Assembly (NCBI GenBank): GCA_037481695.1
Contig: JBBFLE010000018.1
Span: forward strand, 1-64,000
Origin: a bacterium
Lineage (GTDB): Bacteria > Desulfobacterota > Desulfocorpusculales > Desulfocorpusculum
Reading direction: 5' to 3'
DNA: 64,000 nucleotides
The position numbers and the translations under genes are program-made. Position 1 is the first letter of the stretch, and every line of letters starts with the position of its first letter. Positions 32,226 through 40,461 of this stretch are shown here, one piece after another. A model generated the notes under the pieces. It saw only the letters and a list, made by a program, of their open reading frames with translations. It did no database searches and had not been told where the DNA came from.

Positions 32226-32714
32226 ATGTCCACTGAGGTGTGGGACATGGGGACTCAAGAGGTTTTGGGGGCTATTTACATTGACAAAGAAGGGCAGTGG
32301 TTTTTCCAGGGAGCCCCTATAATCAGAGAGGAAATAGTATCCTTTCTGAGCCAACATTTGGTTAGGCTGGAAGACGGCTCTTACCATATAAGATGGAAAA
32401 ATCAGGACTGCACTGTTTTAGTGGAAGATACTCCATTTGTGGTATGCTCGGTGACTCCTGTGGAGAACAATGGCCGAGTTCAGGGAGCCCTTCTAAACCT
32501 CAATGACGGGACCACCGAGATGCTAAACCCAGAAAGCCTGTCCATAGGATTTGACAATGTTCCTTACTGCAGCGTGAAACAAGGCAGGTTCCGAGCCAGG
32601 TTCTCCCGCAAGGCGTACTATCAGTTGGCCCGTATGATAGAGGAAATACCAGGCACAGAACAAGGTTTTTGCCTGCGCCTAGGGGATAAAGTGTACCCCA
32701 TCCATCAGGCCTGA
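32226..32714 (+). CDS. DUF1285-like protein
   Basis: A 162-residue cytoplasmic protein. The block IDKEGQWFFQGAPIIREEIVSFLSQ and the following VLVEDTPFVVCSV match my memory of the DUF1285 pattern (DGxWFYxGxPIxRxxLVxLFS; VEDAPFxxxxM). No enzymatic motif is visible. The start is uncertain: ATG 32226, or ATG 32247 with TGAGGTG 7 nt upstream. It lies between dtd and queA on the same strand, which gives no functional clue. Confidence 0.6.
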   Translation: MSTEVWDMGTQEVLGAIYIDKEGQWFFQGAPIIREEIVSFLSQHLVRLEDGSYHIRWKNQDCTVLVEDTPFVVCSVTPVENNGRVQGALLNLNDGTTEMLNPESLSIGFDNVPYCSVKQGRFRARFSRKAYYQLARMIEEIPGTEQGFCLRLGDKVYPIHQA

Positions 32715-32820
32715 GCGGTCTTCAATCATGGCCTCTCTTCAGTAGCCGGCGCATCGGGTCAGGGCCCATGGAGGATTGACACGGGGTGGGGAATCTGGAT
32801 AATTGCAGCAACTGTCTGCC

Positions 32821-33888
32821 ATGCAAATAGAAGAATTGGATTATCATTTGCCTGGGAGTTTGATTGCGCAGTTTCCTTCAAGACGAAGGGACGAATCTAG
32901 GCTTTTGGTGCTAAACAAAGAGAATGGGAACATCTGGCATGGTCGTTTCCGGGATCTGGTGAAATGGCTTTGCCCCAATGATCTTCTGGTGGTCAATGAC
33001 ACGAAGGTTTTCCCAGCCAGGCTATGGGGGCAAAAGGAAACGGGAGGGAAGGTGGAGATCCTGCTGTGCGAACCCCTCTCAGAAAGGGGAGATCCTCTGC
33101 CCCCTCTGCAAGAAACCGGGGCTTTCAGGAGCCTCGTTTGGAAATGCCTGGTCAGGCCCTCCTGGCGGCTCTCGGAGGGGACTGAGCTCACTTTTGGCTT
33201 GAAAGTCAAGGGCACCCTGCACCGCAGGGCCGAGTATTGGGTAATAGAGTTTACTGGGGTGAAAGATCTACTTTCTTTCTTGCGAAGGCACGGTCAGGTG
33301 CCGCTTCCCCCTTACGTAGGGCGTCGTCCCAATCCCAGGGATAGAAGCAGATATCAGACCCTTTTTGCCAAGAGGGAGGGCTCCATTGCCGCTCCTACAG
33401 CAGGCCTGCACTTTAACAAGTCCGTGCTCCAGAAGTTAAAGGAGTCGGGGGTCTCATGGACCAGCATCACACTTCAGGTGGGGATAGGAACTTTTCTCCC
33501 AGTTCGAGCCCAGAGCCTCGAGGAGCATAGGATGCACCCTGAATATGTGGAAGTCCCAGAAAGCTGCTGTGAGGCATGGCTGAGGACTCGTCGCCAAGGG
33601 GGACGGGTGGTGGCAGTGGGTACCACCGTTGTAAGAGCATTGGAATCGGCCATGGGGCAGGGGGAGACCTTGAGTCCTTACAGAGGCTTTACGGATCTTT
33701 TCCTTAAGCCCGGATGTTCTTTCAAGGCCATTGACGCTTTGTTGACCAACTTTCACCTTCCCAGAACCAGTCTGCTGGCCTTGGTCATGGCTTTTGCGGG
33801 CAAGGAAAAGGTCAGGAAGGCTTATGAAGAGGCAATATCTTTGGGCTACAGGTTCTACAGTTATGGAGACGCAATGTTTATTACCTGA
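32821..33888 (+). CDS. queA: S-adenosylmethionine:tRNA ribosyltransferase-isomerase
   Basis: Builds epoxyqueuosine by moving the ribosyl group of SAM onto 7-aminomethyl-7-deazaguanine in tRNA. Family blocks are FDYHLP-like LDYHLPGSLIAQFP, VVNDTKVFPARLWG, GQVPLPPYVGR, YQTLFAKREGSIAAPTAGLHF and VAVGTTVVRALESA, LLTNFHLPRTSLLALV. Length 355 is normal from the ATG at 32821. It is followed by tgt 11 nt later, yajC, secD and secF, the conserved order of many bacteria. Confidence 0.96.
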   Translation: MQIEELDYHLPGSLIAQFPSRRRDESRLLVLNKENGNIWHGRFRDLVKWLCPNDLLVVNDTKVFPARLWGQKETGGKVEILLCEPLSERGDPLPPLQETGAFRSLVWKCLVRPSWRLSEGTELTFGLKVKGTLHRRAEYWVIEFTGVKDLLSFLRRHGQVPLPPYVGRRPNPRDRSRYQTLFAKREGSIAAPTAGLHFNKSVLQKLKESGVSWTSITLQVGIGTFLPVRAQSLEEHRMHPEYVEVPESCCEAWLRTRRQGGRVVAVGTTVVRALESAMGQGETLSPYRGFTDLFLKPGCSFKAIDALLTNFHLPRTSLLALVMAFAGKEKVRKAYEEAISLGYRFYSYGDAMFIT

Positions 33889-33899
33889 GCAAAAGGATC

Positions 33900-35102
33900 A
33901 TGGGGCAGGCTCTAGAGAGGCCATCTGGTCAGAACATAGATAAAAAGATAGGATTTCAGGTGCTTGCAAAGGATGTGCAAAGCCCTGGGAGGCTGGGGAT
34001 TTTCCACACCTCCCACGGTGCTTTCACCACTCCGGCCTTCATACCAGTGGCCACACAGGCCACTGTCAAGGGCATGACCCCTGAGGAGTTAAGAGATCTG
34101 GGGTTCCAGATAATTCTTTGCAACGTCTATCATCTACACCTGCGACCGGGAGAAAAGATTATACGGGATTTGGGAGGACTTCACCGCTTCATGAATTGGC
34201 CAGGGCCTATCCTCACCGACAGTGGAGGTTATCAGGTTTTCAGCCTCTCCACCCTCAGGAGGATAACGGAGGAAGGAGTCTTGTTTAGATCTCATCTGGA
34301 TGGAACTCCTCTTTTCTTGAGCCCAGAGGATGTCGTAAGCATCCAAAAGGATCTCGGCGTGGACCTGGCCATGTGTTTGGATGAATGCATTGCGCATGAT
34401 GTTTCCCGTCAGTATGCACAGGAGTCCACCAACAGAACCCTGAGGTGGGCTTTGCGCTGCAAGAATGCATTGAATCAGGATCCGGGAGGGATCAGCCTTT
34501 TTGGGATAGTGCAGGGTGGCCTTTTCCCTGAGCTGAGGCGTCGAAGCGCCCAAGAATTGGTGGAGATGGGTTTCCATGGATATGCCATCGGAGGTTTGAG
34601 CGTGGGGGAGTCCCCGGCCCAACGTGTGGAGATGGTCCAGATGGCCCTGGAGGCTTTGCCCGATGATGCGCCTAGATACCTGATGGGAGTGGGTTCCCCA
34701 GAGGACCTGGTCATGTTTGTTCCCATGGGGGTCGACATGTTTGATTGCGTGCTTCCAACCCGCTGTGCACGAAACGGCCTGTTGTTTACTAGGAGGGGAA
34801 AGCTGGACATAAGACATGCTGAAAATGCTCGTTCGGATCTGCCCATAGAGGAATCCTGTACATGCTATACTTGCACTCACTATTCCAGGGCCTATCTAAG
34901 ACACCTTTACATGTCCAGAGAAATACTTGCTTCAAGGTTGAACACGCTACACAACCTTTTTTATTATTCAAGCTTGATGCAGGAGTTGCAAAGCGCCATC
35001 AAGGAGGGAAGACTCCTTCAGTATAGGAATGATTTTTTCAGGGACCGCATCTCTCAGCAGACAGATCAAAGCATTGTAAAAGGAAAGGAGGCACTAGATT
35101 GA
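33900..35102 (+). CDS. tgt: tRNA-guanine transglycosylase
   Basis: Exchanges guanine 34 of GUN anticodons for preQ1. Catalytic nucleophile and base-recognition segments are ILTDSGGYQVFSL and the VGSPEDLVMFVPMGVDMFDCVLPTR block. The zinc site is CTCYTCTHYSRAYLRHL near residue 320. Length 400 is about 25 longer than E. coli, from an N-terminal extension before FQVLAKD. Its stop overlaps the yajC start (TTGA). Confidence 0.96.
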   Translation: MGQALERPSGQNIDKKIGFQVLAKDVQSPGRLGIFHTSHGAFTTPAFIPVATQATVKGMTPEELRDLGFQIILCNVYHLHLRPGEKIIRDLGGLHRFMNWPGPILTDSGGYQVFSLSTLRRITEEGVLFRSHLDGTPLFLSPEDVVSIQKDLGVDLAMCLDECIAHDVSRQYAQESTNRTLRWALRCKNALNQDPGGISLFGIVQGGLFPELRRRSAQELVEMGFHGYAIGGLSVGESPAQRVEMVQMALEALPDDAPRYLMGVGSPEDLVMFVPMGVDMFDCVLPTRCARNGLLFTRRGKLDIRHAENARSDLPIEESCTCYTCTHYSRAYLRHLYMSREILASRLNTLHNLFYYSSLMQELQSAIKEGRLLQYRNDFFRDRISQQTDQSIVKGKEALD

Positions 35103-35488
35103 TAGACATCGTCTACGCAATGGCACCAGGTGGTGCGCAGGGAGGTGGGCAGGCTTCTCCATGGGGAACATTTGTCATGTTGGGGGCAATTTTTGCGATT
35201 TTCTACTTCCTGATGATTCGCCCTCAGCAAAAGAGGCAGAAGCAACACAGGGAAATGCTAGCCAACCTCAAGAAAGGCGACACCGTAATAACAGGAGGGG
35301 GACTCATAGGAAAGGTCACGGCCATAAGCGACTCTATTCTCACCCTGGAGGTGGCCGATAGGGTGAGGGTCAAGGTTCTGCGTTCCTCGGTCTCCAATGT
35401 TTCATCTCAACCTCTCCTGGGTGAGACCACCAATCGCAAAGCAGAGAGAAAAAAGGGGAAAGAGGAAGAGGGCGAGACTGCGGAGTGA
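35099..35488 (+). CDS. yajC: Preprotein translocase subunit YajC
   Basis: A 129-residue inner-membrane protein with one hydrophobic span FVMLGAIFAIFYFLMIRPQQKR and the following RQKQHREMLANLKKGDTVITGGGLIGKV. The start is unusual: TTG at 35099, chosen because AAAGGAGG stands 7 nt upstream and because it overlaps the tgt stop. The C-terminus is Lys/Glu rich. YajC binds SecDF and may stimulate export. Confidence 0.95.
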   Translation: MIDIVYAMAPGGAQGGGQASPWGTFVMLGAIFAIFYFLMIRPQQKRQKQHREMLANLKKGDTVITGGGLIGKVTAISDSILTLEVADRVRVKVLRSSVSNVSSQPLLGETTNRKAERKKGKEEEGETAE

Positions 35489-35554
35489 AGAATGGGCATG
35501 TTGTGAGGATTGCGCCAGGCCCGAGCTGGAAACCGTGAAGGAGCGCAAAAAGTG

Positions 35555-37156
35555 ATGAAGATAGATATCAGATGGCGGGGGCTTTCCATCTTAGTGGTAT
35601 TGCTTCTTTGCATCTTTTTTGTAGGGCCCTCCTTGGTGAATGACTTGCCTGAATTCTGGAAAAAGAACTCCCGGAAGATATCCCTCGGTTTGGATCTCCG
35701 AGGTGGGGCCCATCTGCTCTTGCAGGTAAAGGTGGAAGAAGCTGTGAAGAATTCTGTTGTACAGATCTCTGGAGATCTCAAGGACCTTCTGGTCAAGGAC
35801 AAAGTGCGGTTTGCTAGGCTGGAAGCCAAAGACAGAGAGCTGGAGATCGTTTTGCTGAAGCCTGAACAGGAACCAGACCTGATCAATATTGTCTCCAGGC
35901 AGTATCCCGGGCTCAAACGGGTTTCCTCAGCACCCGAAGAGGGAAAACTCAGGGTCAGATTTCAGATTTCCCAGGAAGAGGCCGATAGGATTCGGGAAAA
36001 CGCTGTTAGACAAGCTGTGGAGACCATAAGGAACCGCCTTGACCCCGAAGGGGTGAAAGAGCACGACATAGTGGCTCAGGGTGAGGATCGAATCCTGGTC
36101 CAGCTGCCAGGGGTGGAAGATGTGGAACACGCCAAGGAGATGATCAAGAGGGTAGCTCTGCTGGAATTCAAGATAGTGGACAGGGAGCATTCTCTAGAGG
36201 ATGCGCTTAGGGGAAATGTGCCTCCAGACTCAGAGATCCTCTATACCTCCAAGGTGGATCCTCAAACCAGGAGAAGAGTTCGCGGTGAACCTATTTTGGT
36301 CAAGAAACAGACTCTGCTCACAGGGGATATGCTGGATCAGGCTAGGGTGGAGTTTGAGTATAACATGCCCAAGGTGGGCATAAGTTTTGATTCCAGAGGA
36401 GCCAAGATCTTTGACCAGGTGGCTGAGGCCAATGTGGGAAAGGAACTGGCCATAATTCTGGACAACACGGTCTATTCCCACCCGGTCATTAAACAGCGCC
36501 ACTACGGTGGAAGAGCGGTGATAGAGGGTAACTTCACTCCGGAGGAGGCACGGGATCTGGTGGTGGTTCTGAAAGCCGGGTCTTTGCCAGCGCCAGTGGA
36601 AATTGAAGAGGAGCGCACGGTGGGACCCTCTCTGGGAAAGGACAGCATACAGGCAGGGCTTACGGCAGGTCTGGTTGGGGCAGTGGCAGTGGTGATCTTC
36701 ATGGCCTTGTATTATGGCACAGCAGGAGTCGTGGCAGACCTGGCACTGGCCTTCAATGTGATGATCGTGCTGGCCGCCCTGGCAGCTCTCAGGGCCACCC
36801 TCACCCTTCCAGGTATAGCTGGCATAATACTGGGGGTGGGCATGGCAGTGGATGCCAATGTGCTGATTTTTGAGCGAATCCGGGAAGAGCTAAGGGCAGG
36901 CAAGCCCTTCAGGCTAGCGGTGGATGCAGGTTTTTCCCGAGCCTTTTCCGCCATTTTCGACTCCAATCTTACAACCCTCATAGCAGCAGCCTTGCTGTTT
37001 CAGTTCGGGACTGGTCCCCTCAGGGGATTCGCCGTCACCTTGTGCATTGGACTGGTGGCCAACCTTTTTACAGCAGTGTGGGTTAGCCGGACAATAATGG
37101 ATTACCTCATTGGCAGGCACCGGGCCATAGGAGTAGGCATCAGGGTGACAGGGTAA
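35555..37156 (+). CDS. secD: Protein translocase subunit SecD
   Basis: Membrane component that uses the proton gradient to complete protein export. One N-terminal span, large periplasmic domain with LGLDLRGGAHLLLQV and QAVETIRNRLDPEGVKE, and C-terminal five-span domain with FNVMIVLAALAALRATLTLPGIAGIILGVGMAVDANVLIFERIREE near 415, the SecD signature. Length 534 is normal. The ATG at 35555 is preferred over upstream codons for the MKIDIRW N-terminus; GTG 35552 is possible. Confidence 0.96.
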   Translation: MKIDIRWRGLSILVVLLLCIFFVGPSLVNDLPEFWKKNSRKISLGLDLRGGAHLLLQVKVEEAVKNSVVQISGDLKDLLVKDKVRFARLEAKDRELEIVLLKPEQEPDLINIVSRQYPGLKRVSSAPEEGKLRVRFQISQEEADRIRENAVRQAVETIRNRLDPEGVKEHDIVAQGEDRILVQLPGVEDVEHAKEMIKRVALLEFKIVDREHSLEDALRGNVPPDSEILYTSKVDPQTRRRVRGEPILVKKQTLLTGDMLDQARVEFEYNMPKVGISFDSRGAKIFDQVAEANVGKELAIILDNTVYSHPVIKQRHYGGRAVIEGNFTPEEARDLVVVLKAGSLPAPVEIEEERTVGPSLGKDSIQAGLTAGLVGAVAVVIFMALYYGTAGVVADLALAFNVMIVLAALAALRATLTLPGIAGIILGVGMAVDANVLIFERIREELRAGKPFRLAVDAGFSRAFSAIFDSNLTTLIAAALLFQFGTGPLRGFAVTLCIGLVANLFTAVWVSRTIMDYLIGRHRAIGVGIRVTG

Positions 37157-37175
37157 AGGAGAAAGAGGGCGTCTC

Positions 37176-38111
37176 ATGGAACTAATCCGTTCAGACCTCA
37201 ACATCGATTTTCTAAGAAGAAAATGGCTGTTCATGGGCTTATCTGGAGTGCTCATCCTTGTGGGGATTGTTTCACTGGTAGTAAAAGGCGGACCTGACTT
37301 CGGAATCGACTTCGCAGGTGGACTTCTTGTGGAACTCCGCACCCAAAAGCCTACCTCCCCAGCAGAGGTGCGCCAAGCCCTAGCAGAAAAAAGAATGGGA
37401 AACTTCGTAGTTCAAAATGCATGGGAACTTGGTAAGGCCAGCGGACAGGATTTTTTGATAAGAATGGACCTGGGGGAAGGCAAGCCCGAGGAATTGTCCA
37501 AGCTTGTCCAGAAGGCTCTTGAGGATCACTTTGGAAAAGAGGGCCTTGAAATCAGGCGGGTCGAAATGGTAGGCCCCAAGGTAGGAAAGGAATTACAGCG
37601 TAAAGGAACATGGGCAGTGATATTGGCTTTGATTGCCATTTTGGTTTACTTGGCATGGCGTTTTGAGTTCAAGTACTCCTTAGGGGCAGTGACAGCCCTT
37701 TTCCATGACGTGATGATAACCTTGGGAGCCTTTTCCGTAACAGGCAGAGAGATCGATCTTCCCATAGTGGCAGCCTTTCTGACCATAGTAGGATACTCTG
37801 TCAATGACACCATAGTTATTTTCGACAGGGTCAGAGAGAACGTAAGAAAATACAGAAGAACCCCGCTGGCCGAAATAATTAACAGAAGTGTGAACGAAAC
37901 CCTCAGCCGTACTATTCTCACGGCAGGCACTGTTTTCATAACCGACTTGGCCCTTTTCCTGTTTGGGGGGGGAGTCATACACGACTTTGCCTTTGCTCTT
38001 CTGGTGGGGATAGTGGCTGGAACCTACTCCACGGTGTTCATAGCCAGCCCAATTGCCCTAGCCTGGGAGCAGCGTTTCGGAACCAAGCGCTCTTCAGCAG
38101 GGAAAGCTTAA
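37176..38111 (+). CDS. secF: Protein translocase subunit SecF
   Basis: Partner of SecD: RWLFMGLSGVLILVGIVSLV span 1, GPDFGIDFAGGLLVELR periplasmic start, then VAAFLTIVGYSVNDTIVIFDRVRENVRKY near 210 and LSRTILTAGTVFITDLALFLFGGGVI. Length 311 is normal. Follows secD by 19 nt with a separate ribosome site (GGAGAAAGAGGG). Confidence 0.96.
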   Translation: MELIRSDLNIDFLRRKWLFMGLSGVLILVGIVSLVVKGGPDFGIDFAGGLLVELRTQKPTSPAEVRQALAEKRMGNFVVQNAWELGKASGQDFLIRMDLGEGKPEELSKLVQKALEDHFGKEGLEIRRVEMVGPKVGKELQRKGTWAVILALIAILVYLAWRFEFKYSLGAVTALFHDVMITLGAFSVTGREIDLPIVAAFLTIVGYSVNDTIVIFDRVRENVRKYRRTPLAEIINRSVNETLSRTILTAGTVFITDLALFLFGGGVIHDFAFALLVGIVAGTYSTVFIASPIALAWEQRFGTKRSSAGKA

Positions 38112-38126
38112 TAAACCTGAAGTGAC

Positions 38127-38155
38127 TTGGGAAAATTTTTAACCTAACATATAAT
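38127..38155 (+). promoter_or_regulatory. Promoter of the receiver-domain gene
   Basis: TTGGGA (38127-38132), 17-nt spacer, TATAAT (38150-38155): perfect -10, 4/6 -35. Start near 38162, leader about 150 nt. Confidence 0.5.
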
Positions 38156-38240
38156 ATCTTGACAGTTTTTTTTGTGTGTGCTAATGCAGGGAGCAACGTA
38201 TGTGGGGAGTCTCGGGGCCGCCAGATGCTCCTGGATAGGA

Positions 38241-38289
38241 CTCGGAGCCGAGATCCTAGAAGACGGACACAACCCTCCCAGGAGGGTTG
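38241..38289 (+). other. Two hairpins in the leader of the receiver-domain gene
   Basis: CTCGG-AG-CCGAG (38241-38252) and CAACCCTCC-CA-GGAGGGTTG (38270-38289, nine-pair arms with only a tight loop). Neither is followed by a U run. They end 24 nt before the start codon. The ribosome site GAGGGGG is outside the stems. A regulatory role is possible but unproven. Confidence 0.35.
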
Positions 38290-38313
38290 GTCCTTAACCT
38301 GTGAGGGGGTGTT

Positions 38314-40005
38314 ATGGCTCGAAAAGTTCTGCTGGCCGACGACAGCATTGCCGTGCAGAGGGCCGTTGAGGCAACCCTCGAGCCCAAGGACTTCGAAGTT
38401 CTCTCGGTCTCCAGGGGTGCGGAGGTTGTCTTGGAGGCCAAGAAGCTTCACCCTGACGTCATCTTGCTGGATGGAGATCTCTCGGATGTGGACGGCTACG
38501 AAGTTTGCCGCAGGGTGAAGGAAGATCCGGATCTCATGTCGGTCCCGGTCATCATCATGTCTTCAGGAGAGGATCCCGAGCGAGCCAGGGCTGCAGGTGC
38601 CGAAGCCCAGCTGGCCAAACCTTTCCAAGGCAACGAGCTCCTTGAGCAGGTTATGGCGGTTGTGGACATGACAATGGAGTCCACCTTCAAACTGGACACC
38701 TCTGAAATGCAGATCCTGGAAACCCAGGAGGAGGCCCCCCAAGAGGAATTTGATCTGGGAGAACTTGATCTGGATGATTCCATCTTGGAGCTGACCGAGG
38801 AGCTGGATGAGCCGGGCGGGGCCTTGGCCGCCACCTCTGAGGTAACCCTTGAGGGGTTGGATGAGTTGGATTTGGAAGCTGTTTCTGAACCCTCAGCAGC
38901 TCGGCGAAGCATAAAAACAGAAGAGTTGGAGGAAATATCTTTCGAGGAGGAGATAGACGAGCTGGATTTGGGCGAGTTGGAGCTGGAGGGAGCTGACGGC
39001 TTGGGCTCCCTGGAGGAGGATTTGGAATCGGACGCAGGTAAGGATGAGCTCTTGGCCACAGATGAGGTGGAGTTGGGGGTGGATCTGGACGAGGAGCTGG
39101 CCCTGGGAAAAACACAGGGGGAGTCCCTCTTAGGAACAGAAGAAGAGGCAGCAGGCTTGATCCTGGACACTCAAGAGAGCCTCAAGGAGGAGATGACTTC
39201 GGAGAGCATAATCGATACGGATGAGCTGGAGGCTCTCGATCTTGATGCGGGGGAGAAGCTGGCTTCCACAAAAGAGGATTTTCTGACCATCGAGGGACTT
39301 GAGGAGACCACTATCGAGTTTGAAGAGACGCAGGAGCTTGGACAGGCAGATCTGGAGGCTGTGCCTGAAGATAGAGGCCTAGAGGGGATGGCTCAAACTC
39401 TGGAGGCTGACTTGGGTCAATCTTTGGAGGAAACTTCTTTGGATTGGGAAGAAACAGAGATCTCTCTGGATCTGGCTGAGGAGAGTCTTGGGCAGGATGA
39501 AACCACAGTTGAATCTCCTGCCTTGAGGGCAGAAGCTACAGAGTTTACACTTCCCACAGTGGAGCAGCCCCAGGAGTCCAGGAAACCTCTGGAACAGACC
39601 CCCTACATGTTCCCAGAGCAACCCCCTCTGAAAGCAGGGGTGAGTCTGGAGCCATTGGAGGAGGTGCCATTGGAAGAGGAGTTGGGAATCCTGGCTGCTG
39701 TGAGTGAAGAAGCCGGGACTCAGCCCTTAGAGATATTGGAGCTCTCTGTGACACAGATCCCTCCCCTTGCCCAGGGGCTTCGGCTGGAACTAATAGAGGA
39801 AGATTTTGGATTGGTGGATCCTTTTTCAGAAGAGGGGATAAGACGGGAGCTGGCCAGGAATCTCCAAGACATGGTGGAAAGAATTCTTGCACAAATGGCC
39901 CCACCCATAGTGGAAAAGGTCGCCCGCGCCGTGGCTTTGGAGCAGGCCGAGAGGATCGTGTTGGAGGAGATCGAAAGAATAAAACAGGGTCCTGAAAGGG
40001 TGTAA
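38314..40005 (+). CDS. Receiver-domain protein with long acidic region and PopZ-like C-terminus
   Basis: Residues 1-122 are a CheY-like receiver: DD at 9-10, phospho-acceptor Asp in VILLDGDL near 53, Ser in VIIMSSGED, Lys in LAKPF. All catalytic positions are present. Residues 130-500 are an extremely acidic, low-complexity region of repeated E/D-L motifs (EFDLGELDLDDSI; EEIDELDLGELELEGAD), with hardly any basic residues. The last 60 residues return to an amphipathic pattern, LARNLQDMVERILAQMAPPIVEKVARAVALEQAERIVLEEIERI. This end resembles the DUF2497/PopZ C-terminal helices that oligomerise into polar scaffolds. Regulatory output by phosphorylation is inference. It is alone between secF and valS and ends in a rho-independent terminator. 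Confidence 0.88.
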   Translation: MARKVLLADDSIAVQRAVEATLEPKDFEVLSVSRGAEVVLEAKKLHPDVILLDGDLSDVDGYEVCRRVKEDPDLMSVPVIIMSSGEDPERARAAGAEAQLAKPFQGNELLEQVMAVVDMTMESTFKLDTSEMQILETQEEAPQEEFDLGELDLDDSILELTEELDEPGGALAATSEVTLEGLDELDLEAVSEPSAARRSIKTEELEEISFEEEIDELDLGELELEGADGLGSLEEDLESDAGKDELLATDEVELGVDLDEELALGKTQGESLLGTEEEAAGLILDTQESLKEEMTSESIIDTDELEALDLDAGEKLASTKEDFLTIEGLEETTIEFEETQELGQADLEAVPEDRGLEGMAQTLEADLGQSLEETSLDWEETEISLDLAEESLGQDETTVESPALRAEATEFTLPTVEQPQESRKPLEQTPYMFPEQPPLKAGVSLEPLEEVPLEEELGILAAVSEEAGTQPLEILELSVTQIPPLAQGLRLELIEEDFGLVDPFSEEGIRRELARNLQDMVERILAQMAPPIVEKVARAVALEQAERIVLEEIERIKQGPERV

Positions 40006-40058
40006 GGGGGAAAAGTCCTACTAGAGTCATTGGGCCTTGGGTATTGGAAGGGGCTATT

Positions 40059-40091
40059 GGGGGATTGAGGTCCGATCCCCCTTTCATTTTT
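40059..40091 (+). terminator. Rho-independent terminator of the receiver-domain gene
   Basis: GGGGGAT (40059-40065) pairs with ATCCCCC (40075-40081) across TGAGGTCCG, then TTTCATTTTT. It lies 54 nt after the stop codon. Confidence 0.7.
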
Positions 40092-40461
40092 CCTTTATCA
40101 GGATTCTTCGCCAAGAAAGGAATCTTTGGGGACAAGGCATGGTCTTCCGAAGGCTGGGACTTGAGCTTCCTGAATCCCTGTTCCCAAGAAAAAATGAATG
40201 GATTAAGCTTAGCAGACAAGTTAGTCAGGCCCATGGGCAGGGTTAAGCAGGCCAAGTAGAATTTGCGGTTGCGCCCAAAGGTTTCCGGTAAATCCAGCCA
40301 TTCTTGGGTCATGAGCAGAGCCGGACCGGAAGGGAAAAAATAGCTAGGATCTAAGCATAGATCCGTTCATGGAAAGATATATGGGCGGAAAATAAGGGCA
40401 AAGTAGTATGAATGAAGCCAAGGGCTGATTGAGCCTTATAGCAGGCATTGGAGTAGAGAGA
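40092..40461 (+). other. Gap before valS with no recognised gene
   Basis: About 370 nt. A small 7-bp hairpin GGATCTA/TAGATCC (40347-40364) stands about 100 nt ahead of the valS start. I looked for the T-box AGGGUGGNACCGCG core, as the gene is an aminoacyl-tRNA synthetase, and did not find it. Two open frames of 70 residues exist but have no recognisable content. Confidence 0.5.

Noticed and set aside
34134-34880. 248-codon minus-strand frame opposite tgt
   Set aside because: Antisense to a well-conserved gene, no domain seen.
40044-40259. 71-codon plus-strand frame between the receiver-domain gene and valS
   Set aside because: It starts inside the region of the terminator hairpin and has no family pattern or ribosome site.
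39545-40312. 255-codon minus-strand frame across the end of the receiver-domain gene and the following gap
   Set aside because: Most of it is antisense to the acidic gene. The part in the gap has no recognisable content and the start lacks a ribosome site.
40092-40461. T-box ahead of valS
   Set aside because: No AGGGUGGNACCGCG-type antiterminator sequence and no suitable terminator next to valS.
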